From Bacillota bacterium (GTDB lineage Bacteria; Bacillota; Clostridia; Acetivibrionales; DTU013), in contig JAEYRV010000045.1 of NCBI GenBank assembly GCA_023435305.1, positions 1 through 64,000 of the forward strand: a stretch of 64,000 nucleotides of DNA, read 5' to 3'. The position numbers were made by a program, and so were the translations under genes. The notes beneath the pieces are model-generated. The model was not told the origin of the DNA. It ran no database searches and was given only the letters and a program-made list of their open reading frames with translations. This document shows positions 43,204-51,420 of this stretch, one piece after another. Position 1 is the first letter of the stretch. Every line of letters begins with the position of its first letter.

Positions 43204-44040
43204 TTATGCTGACTGTGCGTTTGTTTTATTCTTCTTATAAGAATCATACTGGAGAAATGTGAATGTAAGTAAAAATGGAATAAGGATCATCTGATAAGGA
43301 AAATTCAGGTACATGTACGGAGATCTGAGTATCGTGAATATATTATCGCTAAATAAATAGAGCAGAAGTGTCGGCAGCATCATTATGACAATGACAGGCA
43401 GCACCTGGAAATATTTCTTTGCCCCTGCCCTTAACCCGTTTTTGAAGCAAGCGACAACTCGTTCCTGCCTATCGATAAAAATTGCCGGCAGCCATAGTAT
43501 CAATAATGGGTATACCAATGTCATAATAATCAGCATAACGATCTGCAGCGTCTTCTGCATCCCGAAAAAGTCAGCCTGGAAAGGTCCCTCACTGATCAAA
43601 TTGGCTGTGATGATCGGTGTAGTTACCAGTGATACGGCAAAACTGATACCATATATCACTCCAATCAAAAGTAAAAATGAAAGGAAGACCTTGCCGGTAA
43701 ACTTTTTAATGCCATAGAAAAAAATCCTAAAGGATGCTTTTCCGCCATTCACGACAGCCGCCTGCAGATTGCCGTAACCGGCGAAAAACACCACCATCAA
43801 AACGCAATAAACTAGTGAAAGCAAACCGATCTTTAATGTTATTGTCAGCATCATAATAGTATCTTCCAGCTCAATATTGTCAACAAACGATTCGAAATCT
43901 GTCATCTCGGCATAAAAATCCATCAGCTTGTTCATATCCGGCTGCAGCAGCAGGTATGACGCCGCAAGCAGCAAAACAGCTGCAGCAGGAAGTATAATGA
44001 GCAGAGGATTTTTGATCATAGCCTGAATTGTCTTGTACAT
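43204..44040 (-). CDS. Multi-TM membrane protein, function unknown
   Basis: From the ATG at 44040 (GAGGT upstream) the protein has 278 residues; earlier in-frame codons back to 44172 have no site and no hydrophobic pattern. About six membrane segments are seen (LLIILPAAAVLLLAASYLL; TITLKIGLLSLVYCVLMVVFFAGYG; FLSFLLLIGVIYGISFAVSLV; IVMLIIMTLVYPLLILWLPA; VLPVIVIMMLPTLLLYLF; MILIPFLLTFTFL). The pattern resembles glycerophosphoryl-diester-phosphodiesterase-like or YciC-type membrane proteins, but I do not assign it. Confidence 0.75.
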   Translation of the reverse strand: MYKTIQAMIKNPLLIILPAAAVLLLAASYLLLQPDMNKLMDFYAEMTDFESFVDNIELEDTIMMLTITLKIGLLSLVYCVLMVVFFAGYGNLQAAVVNGGKASFRIFFYGIKKFTGKVFLSFLLLIGVIYGISFAVSLVTTPIITANLISEGPFQADFFGMQKTLQIVMLIIMTLVYPLLILWLPAIFIDRQERVVACFKNGLRAGAKKYFQVLPVIVIMMLPTLLLYLFSDNIFTILRSPYMYLNFPYQMILIPFLLTFTFLQYDSYKKNKTNAQSA

Positions 44041-44200
44041 ATCACATACCTCACAGTGTTTATTCGTATATAAGCTATAATATAAAAATAGAGTGACATT
44101 TTCAATATTTATACAGAAATATGATTTATTTGATGATAATCCTGATGAATAACAATATGTTTTACAGTCCATCTGATGGCCTGGTCCGAATTAGCATGTA

Positions 44201-44282
44201 TAGTCCTCTTTCACGTGTCCGTCTGGTCTGCATTTCATGCATAGTCCTCTTTCACCCGTCCGCCTGGTCTGCATTCCAAGCA
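44201..44282 (+). repeat. Tandem 41-bp repeat, family A (two units plus partials)
   Basis: Two units (44201-44241 and 44242-44282) begin TAGTCCTCTTTCAC and continue GTCCGYCTGGTCTGCATT. They differ at about six of 41 positions. A truncated third unit starts at 44283 (TAGTCT), and a degenerate unit end (GGCCTGGTCCGAATTAGCAT) precedes the first. Confidence 0.85.
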
Positions 44283-44451
44283 TAGTCTAGCATTAGATTA
44301 TCCTATTTATTGAATAATTACGATAAACCAACCAGTAACCTCCCTATAAAAATTGCCAACCAGATTCTTCAATTCGGAGGTGTTATTGAAGCAGCCTGAA
44401 TGTCAATTAAACATCCCACTGTCTTCATCCGCGTTACTAAAAAATCTACTT

Positions 44452-44473
44452 GGATGGATTTTCAATTAGGGGC
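44452..44473 (-). repeat. Solo inverted copy of repeat family B
   Basis: GGATGGATTTTCAATTAGGGGC is the reverse complement of the core of the family B unit with one mismatch. It is followed by A, giving a CA end that faces the TG start of the array 94 bases away. This arrangement is what two insertion-sequence ends facing each other would look like. Confidence 0.75.
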
Positions 44474-44567
44474 ATTTTATTTGCTATATCATGATGACAT
44501 AACATGGAAAAACCCGAATTATGTATTCTAAACATGGAATAATTGCAATAAAACAAGCCGGCATCCT

Positions 44568-44803
44568 GCCCCTAATTGAAAATTCATCCAGTTCGACGGA
44601 TGTATGCAGCCCCTACTTGAAAATTCATCCAGTTTGACTGCTGTATCCTGCCCCTAATTGAAAATTCATCCAGTTTGACAGATGTATACAGCCCCTAATT
44701 GAAAATTCATCCAGTTTGATAGATGTATTCAGCCCCTAATTGAAAATTCATCCAGTTTGACTGCTGTATGCAGCCCCTACTTGAAAATTCATCCTGCTTG
44801 GCA
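44568..44803 (+). repeat. Tandem 41-bp repeat array, family B (5.7 units)
   Basis: Units start at 44568, 44609, 44650, 44691, 44732 and 44773. Each begins GCCCCTAMTTGAAAATTCAT, continues CCAGTTTGAC and ends in a variable TGTAT stretch. The last unit is cut after about 31 bases. Degenerate copies continue near 44821-44845 (GAAAATTC..GTTGACC) and 45138-45165 (CCCTTAATTAATAGAAAATT). The repeated core resembles the multiple terminal repeats known for IS21-family elements, but no transposase is present. Confidence 0.9.
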
Positions 44804-44926
44804 AGTAAAGGTCAAGCATTTATCGAAAATTCTATTAGTTGACCTTCGTATATAACTTCACTCCTACCCTGGATTCAAGACATGGCGGTCAAAGCTTGGG
44901 CAATACTATTGAGCAATATAAGGTGG

Positions 44927-45102
44927 GTGTGCAAAAATCGAGTCATCTGGGCACAATTCCATTGATTTTATCGAAATAATTCAATGCCTCCTTTTGATTT
45001 TGTTGAGAGTATACAATGATAATGGCATATAATCGGATTACTATTGAGTTATGTAGACTCCAGAATAGTATAAAGCGCCCAGAGGGCCAGGTTTTTGCAC
45101 AC
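44927..45102. mobile_element. MITE-like element with 26-bp terminal inverted repeats
   Basis: The ends GTGTGCAAAAATCGAGTC.. (44927-44952) and its counterpart (45077-45102, reverse complement GTGTGCAAAAACCTGGCC..) match at 21 of 26 positions. The 176-bp interior has no coding capacity. A short spurious frame (44943-45161, minus) crosses one end. No clear target duplication is seen. Confidence 0.5.
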
Positions 45103-45204
45103 TGTCCCAAATAATCAAAACTGAATTCCGCACCCTTACCCTTAATTAATAGAAAATTCATTTAGTAAAAAATTACCTGTGAAATACACCGGAGCATGCT
45201 ATTA

Positions 45205-45210
45205 TATAAT
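45205..45210 (+). promoter_or_regulatory. Candidate -10 box of the ABC-F transcript
   Basis: TATAAT at 45205-45210 is preceded by no good -35 at normal spacing. If used, it gives a leader of about 335 bases containing a possible short frame (AAGGAG then ATG at 45245, MTPSNC, stop) and a terminator hairpin. The start could equally lie further downstream. Confidence 0.3.
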
Positions 45211-45454
45211 CAGATAAACATTCAATAAGGAGCGAACATAACCAATGACACCATCCAATTGCTGATTTTCATCTGAATCGAATATTTCGGGAGTTATCCT
45301 GTACTCGACAAAGACGGGTTTCTATAATGTACTCCTGAAAGGATCTGTAATTGGGAAGGTTGCTTACTTATTGAAATATTTCATCAGTCATGCAATGTGT
45401 CTATGGGCTTGTGAAGCTGCGCTCCGGACATTTTATGCTGAACCATGATGTTTC

Positions 45455-45492
45455 AGGCTGTAAGAAGATTTCATCTTCCTGCAGCCTTTTTT
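45455..45492 (+). terminator. Hairpin terminator in the ABC-F leader
   Basis: AGGCTGTAAGAAG-ATTT-CATCTTCCTGCAGCCT followed by TTTTTTG makes a long stem with one internal mismatch region, 62 bases ahead of the ABC-F start. No gene precedes it, so it is probably an attenuator. Confidence 0.75.
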
Positions 45493-45553
45493 GTTCCCGC
45501 AAAATTCCCGCAAAACGATATCGACACACTACATGTATAAATGGAGGATATAA

Positions 45554-47539
45554 ATGCTCGAATTAACAATGTTCAATATAAGAAAATATTTTGGAGATAA
45601 TCAGGTGCTTTTTGATGCAGGCTTTAAGCTTTACGAAGGCGACAGGGCCGGAATGGTAGGAGTGAACGGCAGCGGAAAAAGTACCATATTGAAGCTGCTG
45701 GCCGGAATCGAGCCGATGGATATAGACTACCGGAAGATATGCGAGGGAAAAAGCAGGATCACTTATCCGGCCGGGACCACCATCGCCTATCTGGATCAAC
45801 TGCCCTCCTTCCCTAACGGCTTAAAAGTAATCGACATATTGAAGCTTGCCTTTGAGGAGCTTACGCATATCGAGGAGCAGTTGAAAGTACTTGAAAATGA
45901 AATGGTTCACCTGCAGGATGAGGCTCTTGAAGCCGCATTGAAGAAGTACAGCAGACTGCAGCAGACTTACGAGGCAAAAGGCGGATATGAAAAGGACGAG
46001 AAACTAAGCAGAGTGTGCATAGGCCTGAAGTTTGACATTGGCTTTTTACAAAAGGAATTCAACATACTCAGCGGCGGAGAAAAAACATCAGTAATGCTTG
46101 GAAAGATCCTCCTTGAGAATCCTGACATACTTCTGCTCGATGAACCCACGAACCACCTGGATATGGATTCGGCCGAATGGCTGGAGAACCATCTCCGGGG
46201 TTACAGGGGCATCGTCATCATTGTATCTCACGACAGGTATTTCCTTGACAATGTAGCTGCAAAAATCATTGAAGTAGAAAACAAGCAATGTGAAACTTAC
46301 TTGGGCAACTACTCCGATTATGTAAAGCAAAAAGAGGAAAATATGCTCCAGCAGTACGAAAACTACAAGGAGCAGTGCAAGAAGATTAAATCCATGGAAA
46401 ACACGATAAAGGACTTGAGAAACTGGGCAATGCAGGCCGATAACAACAAGTTCTTCAGAAGAGCCGTCAGTCTTGAGAGAAAGCTCGAAAAAATGGACAG
46501 GATCAACAGGCCTGTATTTAAGAAGCAAAGCATCCGCATCAACTTTAAATCGTCTGACAGATCCGGCAATGATGTCATAAAGGTCTCCGGACTGTCCAAA
46601 AGCTTTGGTGACCGGATCATATTGGAAGAGGCCGGTCTCTATGTCGGAGCAGGAGAAAAAGCAGCGTTGATCGGACCCAATGGCAGCGGGAAAACAACTT
46701 TTATCAGGATGCTCCTGGGAGAACTGGCTCCTGATGATGGGATAGCTGAGTTCGGCGCTAGTGTGAAAATCGCATACCTTCCACAGATTATTACTTTTGC
46801 TGATGAGGAAGCAACTGTAATCGACTGCTTCCGCGAAGGCAGGTACATATTGGAGGGAAAAGCACGGGAGTATCTTTCAAAATTCATGTTTTTCGGGAAG
46901 GCTCCCTTCAAAAAGGTAAAGCAGCTGTCCGGAGGCGAAAGAGTAAGACTTAAGCTAAGCATGCTGCTGTATGACGAGACCAATGTGCTGATACTGGATG
47001 AACCAACAAATCATCTCGACATTGAATCCATCGAGGCTCTGGAGGAAGCGCTTGAAGATTTCGACGGAACTCTTCTGACCATATCACATGACAGGTACTT
47101 CATTAACAAGGTATGCGGCCGGGTCATAGCTGTTGAGGATAGCAAACTTTTAAGCTATTGGGGCAATTATGATTATTACAGACAAAAGAAAGAGGAAGCC
47201 AACAAGTTAGCACAACAATCAACTGAGCAATCAGCGGCAATCAGTAAAAATGTGCAGGATAAGGATATTCGAGGCAACGATAGCCGAAGTAAGGATCGTC
47301 GGGCTAAAAATCCCCGTGATGCAAAACCAAATGACGACATAGCAAAAGCTGCAGCCAGAAAAAAACTTGAGTCTGATATAAAGTCACTCGAAGATGAAAT
47401 ACACAGTATCGATGAAAAAATGTCCTCCGAAGGGATTGAATATGATGAGCTGAACAAGCTGTATTGCAGACGTGAGGAACTCAAAAGCGAACTGGACAGA
47501 ATGATGGAAAAATGGTTGGAACTACATGCGCCGGAATGA
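45554..47539 (+). CDS. ABC-F family ATP-binding protein
   Basis: A 661-residue soluble protein with two ABC domains. Domain 1 has Walker A GVNGSGKST at about 37-45, signature LSGGEKTSV and Walker B ILLLDEPTNHLDM. Domain 2 has GPNGSGKTT near 375, LSGGERVRL and VLILDEPTNHLDI. Between them lies the ABC-F linker (NWAMQADNNKFFRRAVSLER), and the C-terminal 120 residues form a charged coiled coil (AARKKLESDIKSLEDEI). No membrane part exists. ABC-F proteins act on ribosomes, and some give resistance to lincosamides, pleuromutilins or macrolides. The long leader with a terminator is typical of inducible resistance members, but the subfamily is not certain. Confidence 0.92.
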   Translation: MLELTMFNIRKYFGDNQVLFDAGFKLYEGDRAGMVGVNGSGKSTILKLLAGIEPMDIDYRKICEGKSRITYPAGTTIAYLDQLPSFPNGLKVIDILKLAFEELTHIEEQLKVLENEMVHLQDEALEAALKKYSRLQQTYEAKGGYEKDEKLSRVCIGLKFDIGFLQKEFNILSGGEKTSVMLGKILLENPDILLLDEPTNHLDMDSAEWLENHLRGYRGIVIIVSHDRYFLDNVAAKIIEVENKQCETYLGNYSDYVKQKEENMLQQYENYKEQCKKIKSMENTIKDLRNWAMQADNNKFFRRAVSLERKLEKMDRINRPVFKKQSIRINFKSSDRSGNDVIKVSGLSKSFGDRIILEEAGLYVGAGEKAALIGPNGSGKTTFIRMLLGELAPDDGIAEFGASVKIAYLPQIITFADEEATVIDCFREGRYILEGKAREYLSKFMFFGKAPFKKVKQLSGGERVRLKLSMLLYDETNVLILDEPTNHLDIESIEALEEALEDFDGTLLTISHDRYFINKVCGRVIAVEDSKLLSYWGNYDYYRQKKEEANKLAQQSTEQSAAISKNVQDKDIRGNDSRSKDRRAKNPRDAKPNDDIAKAAARKKLESDIKSLEDEIHSIDEKMSSEGIEYDELNKLYCRREELKSELDRMMEKWLELHAPE

Positions 47540-48205
47540 GTTCCACGGCCTTATACTGCCGCAGGCGATACGTTTTCCAGAGTTACCCGAAGGCTGTGAC
47601 CTGTAATCATCAGAGTTTTCATGGATCATGACCGATCTTCCCAGGATCTCATCGACAGTAAAGCGGTCGGTTATGAAGCACATTTTCGCCCTGCCGTTGC
47701 TTCCTGCGACAAGTACCGGAAAATCCCCTGCATGGTTGCCATGGGGCTGGTTCGTGGGATTCCAGTGGCCTCCGCAGCCTTCAAAGGGCTTCTCAGGGTT
47801 CCCCACCTCACACATCCCCATTTCATGGATGTGGAAGCCAAAGGGACCCACAGGGCTCTTTTCTCCGCTGGCAGGTTTATATGGCGGCAATCCCTGGACA
47901 TCTGCGCAGACCATGACCCCGCCCGGAATATCTGCAAAGGTAACCAGGCCGGTTATGGATGGATAGTCAGGTCCCGCTGAAAGCATAGCATAGGCTGTAT
48001 TGGCCCCTGTCGGATATGTTAACTGAGACTGCTGCTGAAAATGTTCTGTATGCTGCCCCAGAACCTGTTCCCCATCTTGTGTCTGCTGTTGCTGCCAGGC
48101 TTGGGCTGCCCTCTGTGCTTGGGCTGCCCTCTTTTCTTCTGCCGCCTGGTGAATTGCCACAGGCATAAAAAAATATGGCATATGATTCGGATAATATCCA
48201 CTCAT
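47522..48205 (-). CDS. Cu/Zn superoxide dismutase-like protein with Gln/Ala-rich N-terminus
   Basis: A 227-residue protein. Residues 75-220 form a SodC domain with all metal ligands: His125, His127 and His195 for copper, bridging His147, and His155, His158 and Asp161 for zinc. Cys132 and Cys215 could form the conserved disulfide, and Arg212 matches the substrate-guiding Arg. The loop between His155 and His158 is short. The first 70 residues are unlike other SodC: no signal peptide, an Ala/Gln tract (AAQAQRAAQAWQQQQ) and a Tyr/Pro-rich start (SGYYPNHMPYFFMP) as in some spore-coat proteins. Location is unknown. Its 3' end overlaps the ABC-F gene by 18 bases. Confidence 0.88.
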   Translation of the reverse strand: MSGYYPNHMPYFFMPVAIHQAAEEKRAAQAQRAAQAWQQQQTQDGEQVLGQHTEHFQQQSQLTYPTGANTAYAMLSAGPDYPSITGLVTFADIPGGVMVCADVQGLPPYKPASGEKSPVGPFGFHIHEMGMCEVGNPEKPFEGCGGHWNPTNQPHGNHAGDFPVLVAGSNGRAKMCFITDRFTVDEILGRSVMIHENSDDYRSQPSGNSGKRIACGSIRPWNSFRRM

Positions 48206-48404
48206 TTTGATACCTCCGGGTTAGAGACGAGAAAATCATGTGCTTTGGGCTATTTCTCGTCTCTTTCTCATACACCATATTATGTAAATCTGAGAGCAAT
48301 TGTTACATGCTCCTTTTGCTTGAATCCCCTTTATATTTCAGCGAAACAACAGCGCCCCGGCATCGAACCAGCTATGTGTTTCAATACAAACGGCAGGGCA
48401 CCAT

Positions 48405-49427
48405 TTACCACATATCTTCTATATCCTCTGCTTCAGGCTCAAAGGTCCTGTCCCTGCTCATCAATGCCGTAACGGCGCTCGACGGGTCCTTGCCTTCAAA
48501 TAATATCGAATAGGCCTCTGTGGTTATCGGCATGACGATACCAAGCTTTTTTGAGAGTCTGTATACGGGTTCTGTCGTATAATAGCCCTCCACCACCATT
48601 TTTACCTCATCCAACGCCTGATCCACGGTCTTCCCCTGCCCGATGAGTATCCCCGCCCGCCTGTTTCGGCTGTGCATACTCGTACAGGTGACAATCAGGT
48701 CACCGATCCCGGCAAGTCCCATGAAGGTCTGCCTCTTTGCTCCCATTGCGCAGCCAAGTCTTGATATCTCGGCAATTCCTCTGGTCATCAGGGCAGCTTT
48801 AGTGTTGTCTCCGTAACCAAGTCCGTCAGAAATACCGGCACACAGTGCAATGACATTCTTAACTGCACCGCCAAGCTCAGTACCCACGATATCCGGATTT
48901 GTATATACTCTGAAACGCTTTGAAATGAAGATGTCCTGGATCAATTCCGCTGCCTGCCTGTTTTCCGATGCTGCAACATATGCCGTAGGTATGTTTTTTG
49001 ACAGTTCCTCTGCATGGCACGGGCCCGACATGGCAACTACAACGGAATCCGGCAGTTCTTCCCGAATCACCTCGGACATCCTCAGGCCGGTGCCTTTTTC
49101 AAGGCCTTTTGAAAAACAGCTGATCAGCATTGGCTTTTTAGATAATGCTGCAATCTGTCTGACGTTCTCCCTTATGGTCTGTGAAGGTATGACCATAATA
49201 CAGATATCGGAGAACTGTACTGCCTCATCCAGATCATCCGTGCAACAGACACTATCCGGGACCTTAACTCCCGGAAGCTTATCCTTCTGCTCTCTGAGGC
49301 TGTTGATCATATCCGCCTCATCTCTGAAGGGTGTCCACAGCTTTATTGTATGTCCGTTGCCGGAAAGCAGTACGGATACGGCAGTACCCATACTTCCGGC
49401 TCCCAGGACGGAAATATTTCTACCCAT
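48405..49427 (-). CDS. gpsA: NAD(P)-dependent glycerol-3-phosphate dehydrogenase
   Basis: Makes sn-glycerol 3-phosphate for phospholipids. The 340-residue protein starts ISVLGAGSMGTAVSVLLSGNGH (NAD loop). It holds the catalytic Lys in TELGGAVKNVIALCAGISDGLGYGDNTKAAL and the substrate loop GLAGIGDLIVTCTSMHSRNRRAG. It is followed 15 bases upstream-wise by plsY, so two consecutive steps of phosphatidic acid synthesis are encoded together. The usual clostridial/bacillar neighbour spoIVA is not seen next to it. Confidence 0.97.
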   Translation of the reverse strand: MGRNISVLGAGSMGTAVSVLLSGNGHTIKLWTPFRDEADMINSLREQKDKLPGVKVPDSVCCTDDLDEAVQFSDICIMVIPSQTIRENVRQIAALSKKPMLISCFSKGLEKGTGLRMSEVIREELPDSVVVAMSGPCHAEELSKNIPTAYVAASENRQAAELIQDIFISKRFRVYTNPDIVGTELGGAVKNVIALCAGISDGLGYGDNTKAALMTRGIAEISRLGCAMGAKRQTFMGLAGIGDLIVTCTSMHSRNRRAGILIGQGKTVDQALDEVKMVVEGYYTTEPVYRLSKKLGIVMPITTEAYSILFEGKDPSSAVTALMSRDRTFEPEAEDIEDMW

Positions 49428-49442
49428 GTCGGATCCTCCGTT

Positions 49443-50048
49443 CTACCTTTTGCTTTTTAGAGAAAACTTAGATTCAGTGCCCTTGAGCAGTCTGCCAATA
49501 TTCTCATGATGCCTGAGTATTACCATAACTGCGATTATTCCCGAAAAAATCATTGTTTTTATGTCTCTGCCAAACGCAGCCGCTGTAATAGGGAAAAGAA
49601 ACGCTGCTATTATAGAACCCAGCGATACATATCTGGTCAACAAAAGGATCACTATAAACACTGCCAGCAGTCCCAGCGCTATCTGCCAATCAAACATGAG
49701 AAGCACTGCCAGCGTAGTCAGAACGCCTTTTCCGCCTTTGAAGCCGAAAAAAGCAGGCCAAATATGCCCGATGATACATGCGGTACCGCTAAGCATGCCT
49801 CCAAGCTCTCCTCCATAGATGAAACAGCCTGCAAGGTATGCCAATATGCCCTTGAGCAAATCTCCAAATATAACAAACAGCGCTGCTTTCTTGCCAAGAG
49901 TACGCAATGTGTTTGTCATTCCGGCATTCCCGCTGCCATGCTGTCTTACGTCAACTTTGTAAAACTTCCCGATCACCAATGATGTGTTAAGGCTTCCAAG
50001 TAAATATCCCACTATTACAGAAATCACAGACTGTATATACATACTCAT
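49443..50048 (-). CDS. plsY: Glycerol-3-phosphate acyltransferase PlsY
   Basis: Membrane enzyme that acylates glycerol 3-phosphate from acyl-phosphate. The 201-residue protein has about five membrane segments and the family motifs GYLLGSLNTSLVIGK, HGSGNAGMTNTLRTLGKKAA and GHIWPAFFGFKGGKGVLTTLAVLL. It lies between der and gpsA on the same strand. Confidence 0.96.
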   Translation of the reverse strand: MSMYIQSVISVIVGYLLGSLNTSLVIGKFYKVDVRQHGSGNAGMTNTLRTLGKKAALFVIFGDLLKGILAYLAGCFIYGGELGGMLSGTACIIGHIWPAFFGFKGGKGVLTTLAVLLMFDWQIALGLLAVFIVILLLTRYVSLGSIIAAFLFPITAAAFGRDIKTMIFSGIIAVMVILRHHENIGRLLKGTESKFSLKSKR

Positions 50049-50079
50049 AATCCCCCGAATTATATGGCAGAATCATACA

Positions 50080-51411
50080 CTATTCCTTGTCTCGTTCTCT
50101 GTGTATGAATCTGATAGGTGTTCCTTCGAATCCATAACCTTTCCTGAGCTGATTCTCTATGTACCGCTCATAGGAATAGTGGAACAGCTCCATATCATTG
50201 ACAAAAATAACGAAAGTAGGCGGCCTTACAGCAGACTGGGTGGCATAATACAGTTTCAGCCTCTTGCCCTTGTCTGATGGCGGCTGTACCATTGCCGTCG
50301 CTTCGTTGAGCAGGTCGTTGAGCATGCCTGTGGAAATTCTTAATGATGCCTGGTTGAAAACAAACTTCACAAGCTCAAGCAGCTTATGTACCCTCTGTCC
50401 TGATTTGACCGAAACGAACAGCACGGGAGCATACTGCATAAAGCTCAGCTTTTCATTGACCTTTTTGCGGTATTCCTCGAGAGTTCCTGTTTCCTTTTCT
50501 ACCAGGTCCCACTTGTTGATCACTATCACTGACGCCTTTCCCTGCTCATGCGCATACCCTGCGATTTTTGTATCCTGCTCTGTTACTCCGTCCTGGGCAT
50601 CGATCATTATAACACATACATCTGCTCTTTCAATAGCTGTCCAAGAGCGCAGCGCGCTGTATTTTTCTATATTTTCAACGATCTTGCTCTGTCTGCGGAT
50701 ACCGGCTGTGTCGATCAGTACGTATTTATCATCGCCATCCTCTATGTATGTATCGATCGCATCCCTTGTGGTGCCTGGTATATCACTTACTATTACTCTC
50801 TCTTCGCCTATCATCCTGTTTATAAGCGATGATTTTCCGGAATTCGGCTTGCCTATCACAGCTACCTTTATAACGTCATCATCATACTCTTCCTCATCCT
50901 TATCCGGGAAATACTTGAATATCTCATCGAGCAAATCACCCATGCCCAGTCCATGGACTGAGGATATGGAAATCACATCTCCCATTGCCAGGTTGTAAAA
51001 TTCATATACCTCGGCCGGAGGCTCGCCCACCCTGTCCACCTTGTTAACCGTAAGGATGACAGGCTTGTTGGATTTACGAAGCATGGTGGCTATTTCCTTG
51101 TCGGAGGCTGTCATACCTTCCTTGGCATCCACCATGAACACTATTACATCGGCCATTTCAATTGCAACCTCTGCCTGCCTGCGCATCTGCTGCAGTATCT
51201 TGTCCTCTGCATACGGCTCTATCCCGCCAGTGTCTATCAGCGTAAATTTCCGGTTCCTCCACTCAGCCTCGGCATATATCCTGTCTCTGGTAACACCTGG
51301 CGTGTCCTCGACGATGGAAATGCGCCTTCCGCAAACATAATTGAAAAATGTAGATTTCCCTACATTAGGTCTTCCTACTACCGCTACTACCGGTTTTGCC
51401 AAACAATCCAC
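50080..51411 (-). CDS. der: Ribosome-associated GTPase Der (EngA)
   Basis: Essential double GTPase for 50S assembly. The 443-residue protein has two G domains: GRPNVGKST at 13-21 with DTGGI and NKVD, and GKPNSGKSS near 182 with DTAGI and NKWD. A C-terminal KH-like domain follows (LYYATQSAVRPPTFVIFVND). It is the second gene of the DUF512-der-plsY-gpsA series. Confidence 0.98.
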   Translation of the reverse strand: MDCLAKPVVAVVGRPNVGKSTFFNYVCGRRISIVEDTPGVTRDRIYAEAEWRNRKFTLIDTGGIEPYAEDKILQQMRRQAEVAIEMADVIVFMVDAKEGMTASDKEIATMLRKSNKPVILTVNKVDRVGEPPAEVYEFYNLAMGDVISISSVHGLGMGDLLDEIFKYFPDKDEEEYDDDVIKVAVIGKPNSGKSSLINRMIGEERVIVSDIPGTTRDAIDTYIEDGDDKYVLIDTAGIRRQSKIVENIEKYSALRSWTAIERADVCVIMIDAQDGVTEQDTKIAGYAHEQGKASVIVINKWDLVEKETGTLEEYRKKVNEKLSFMQYAPVLFVSVKSGQRVHKLLELVKFVFNQASLRISTGMLNDLLNEATAMVQPPSDKGKRLKLYYATQSAVRPPTFVIFVNDMELFHYSYERYIENQLRKGYGFEGTPIRFIHRERDKE

Positions 51412-51420
51412 TCCTTTGAT

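Larger units (their letters stand above)
44041..45553. other. 1.5-kb noncoding, repeat-rich region
   Basis: No convincing gene is present. The region holds, in order, a small 41-bp tandem repeat (44201-44282), a solo inverted copy of a second repeat (44452-44473), the main 41-bp repeat array (44568-44803), a MITE-like inverted-repeat element (44927-45102) and the long leader of the ABC-F gene. It looks like a landing site for decayed mobile elements between two operons. Confidence 0.7.

Noticed and set aside
44568..44803. CRISPR array
   Set aside because: Units are contiguous 41-bp tandem copies whose variable parts are only about 10 bases and still related to each other. There are no unique spacers of 25-40 bases and no cas genes.
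44943..45161. 72-codon minus-strand frame as a gene or transposase fragment
   Set aside because: It crosses one end of the inverted-repeat element, has no ribosome-binding site and shows no recognisable transposase motif.
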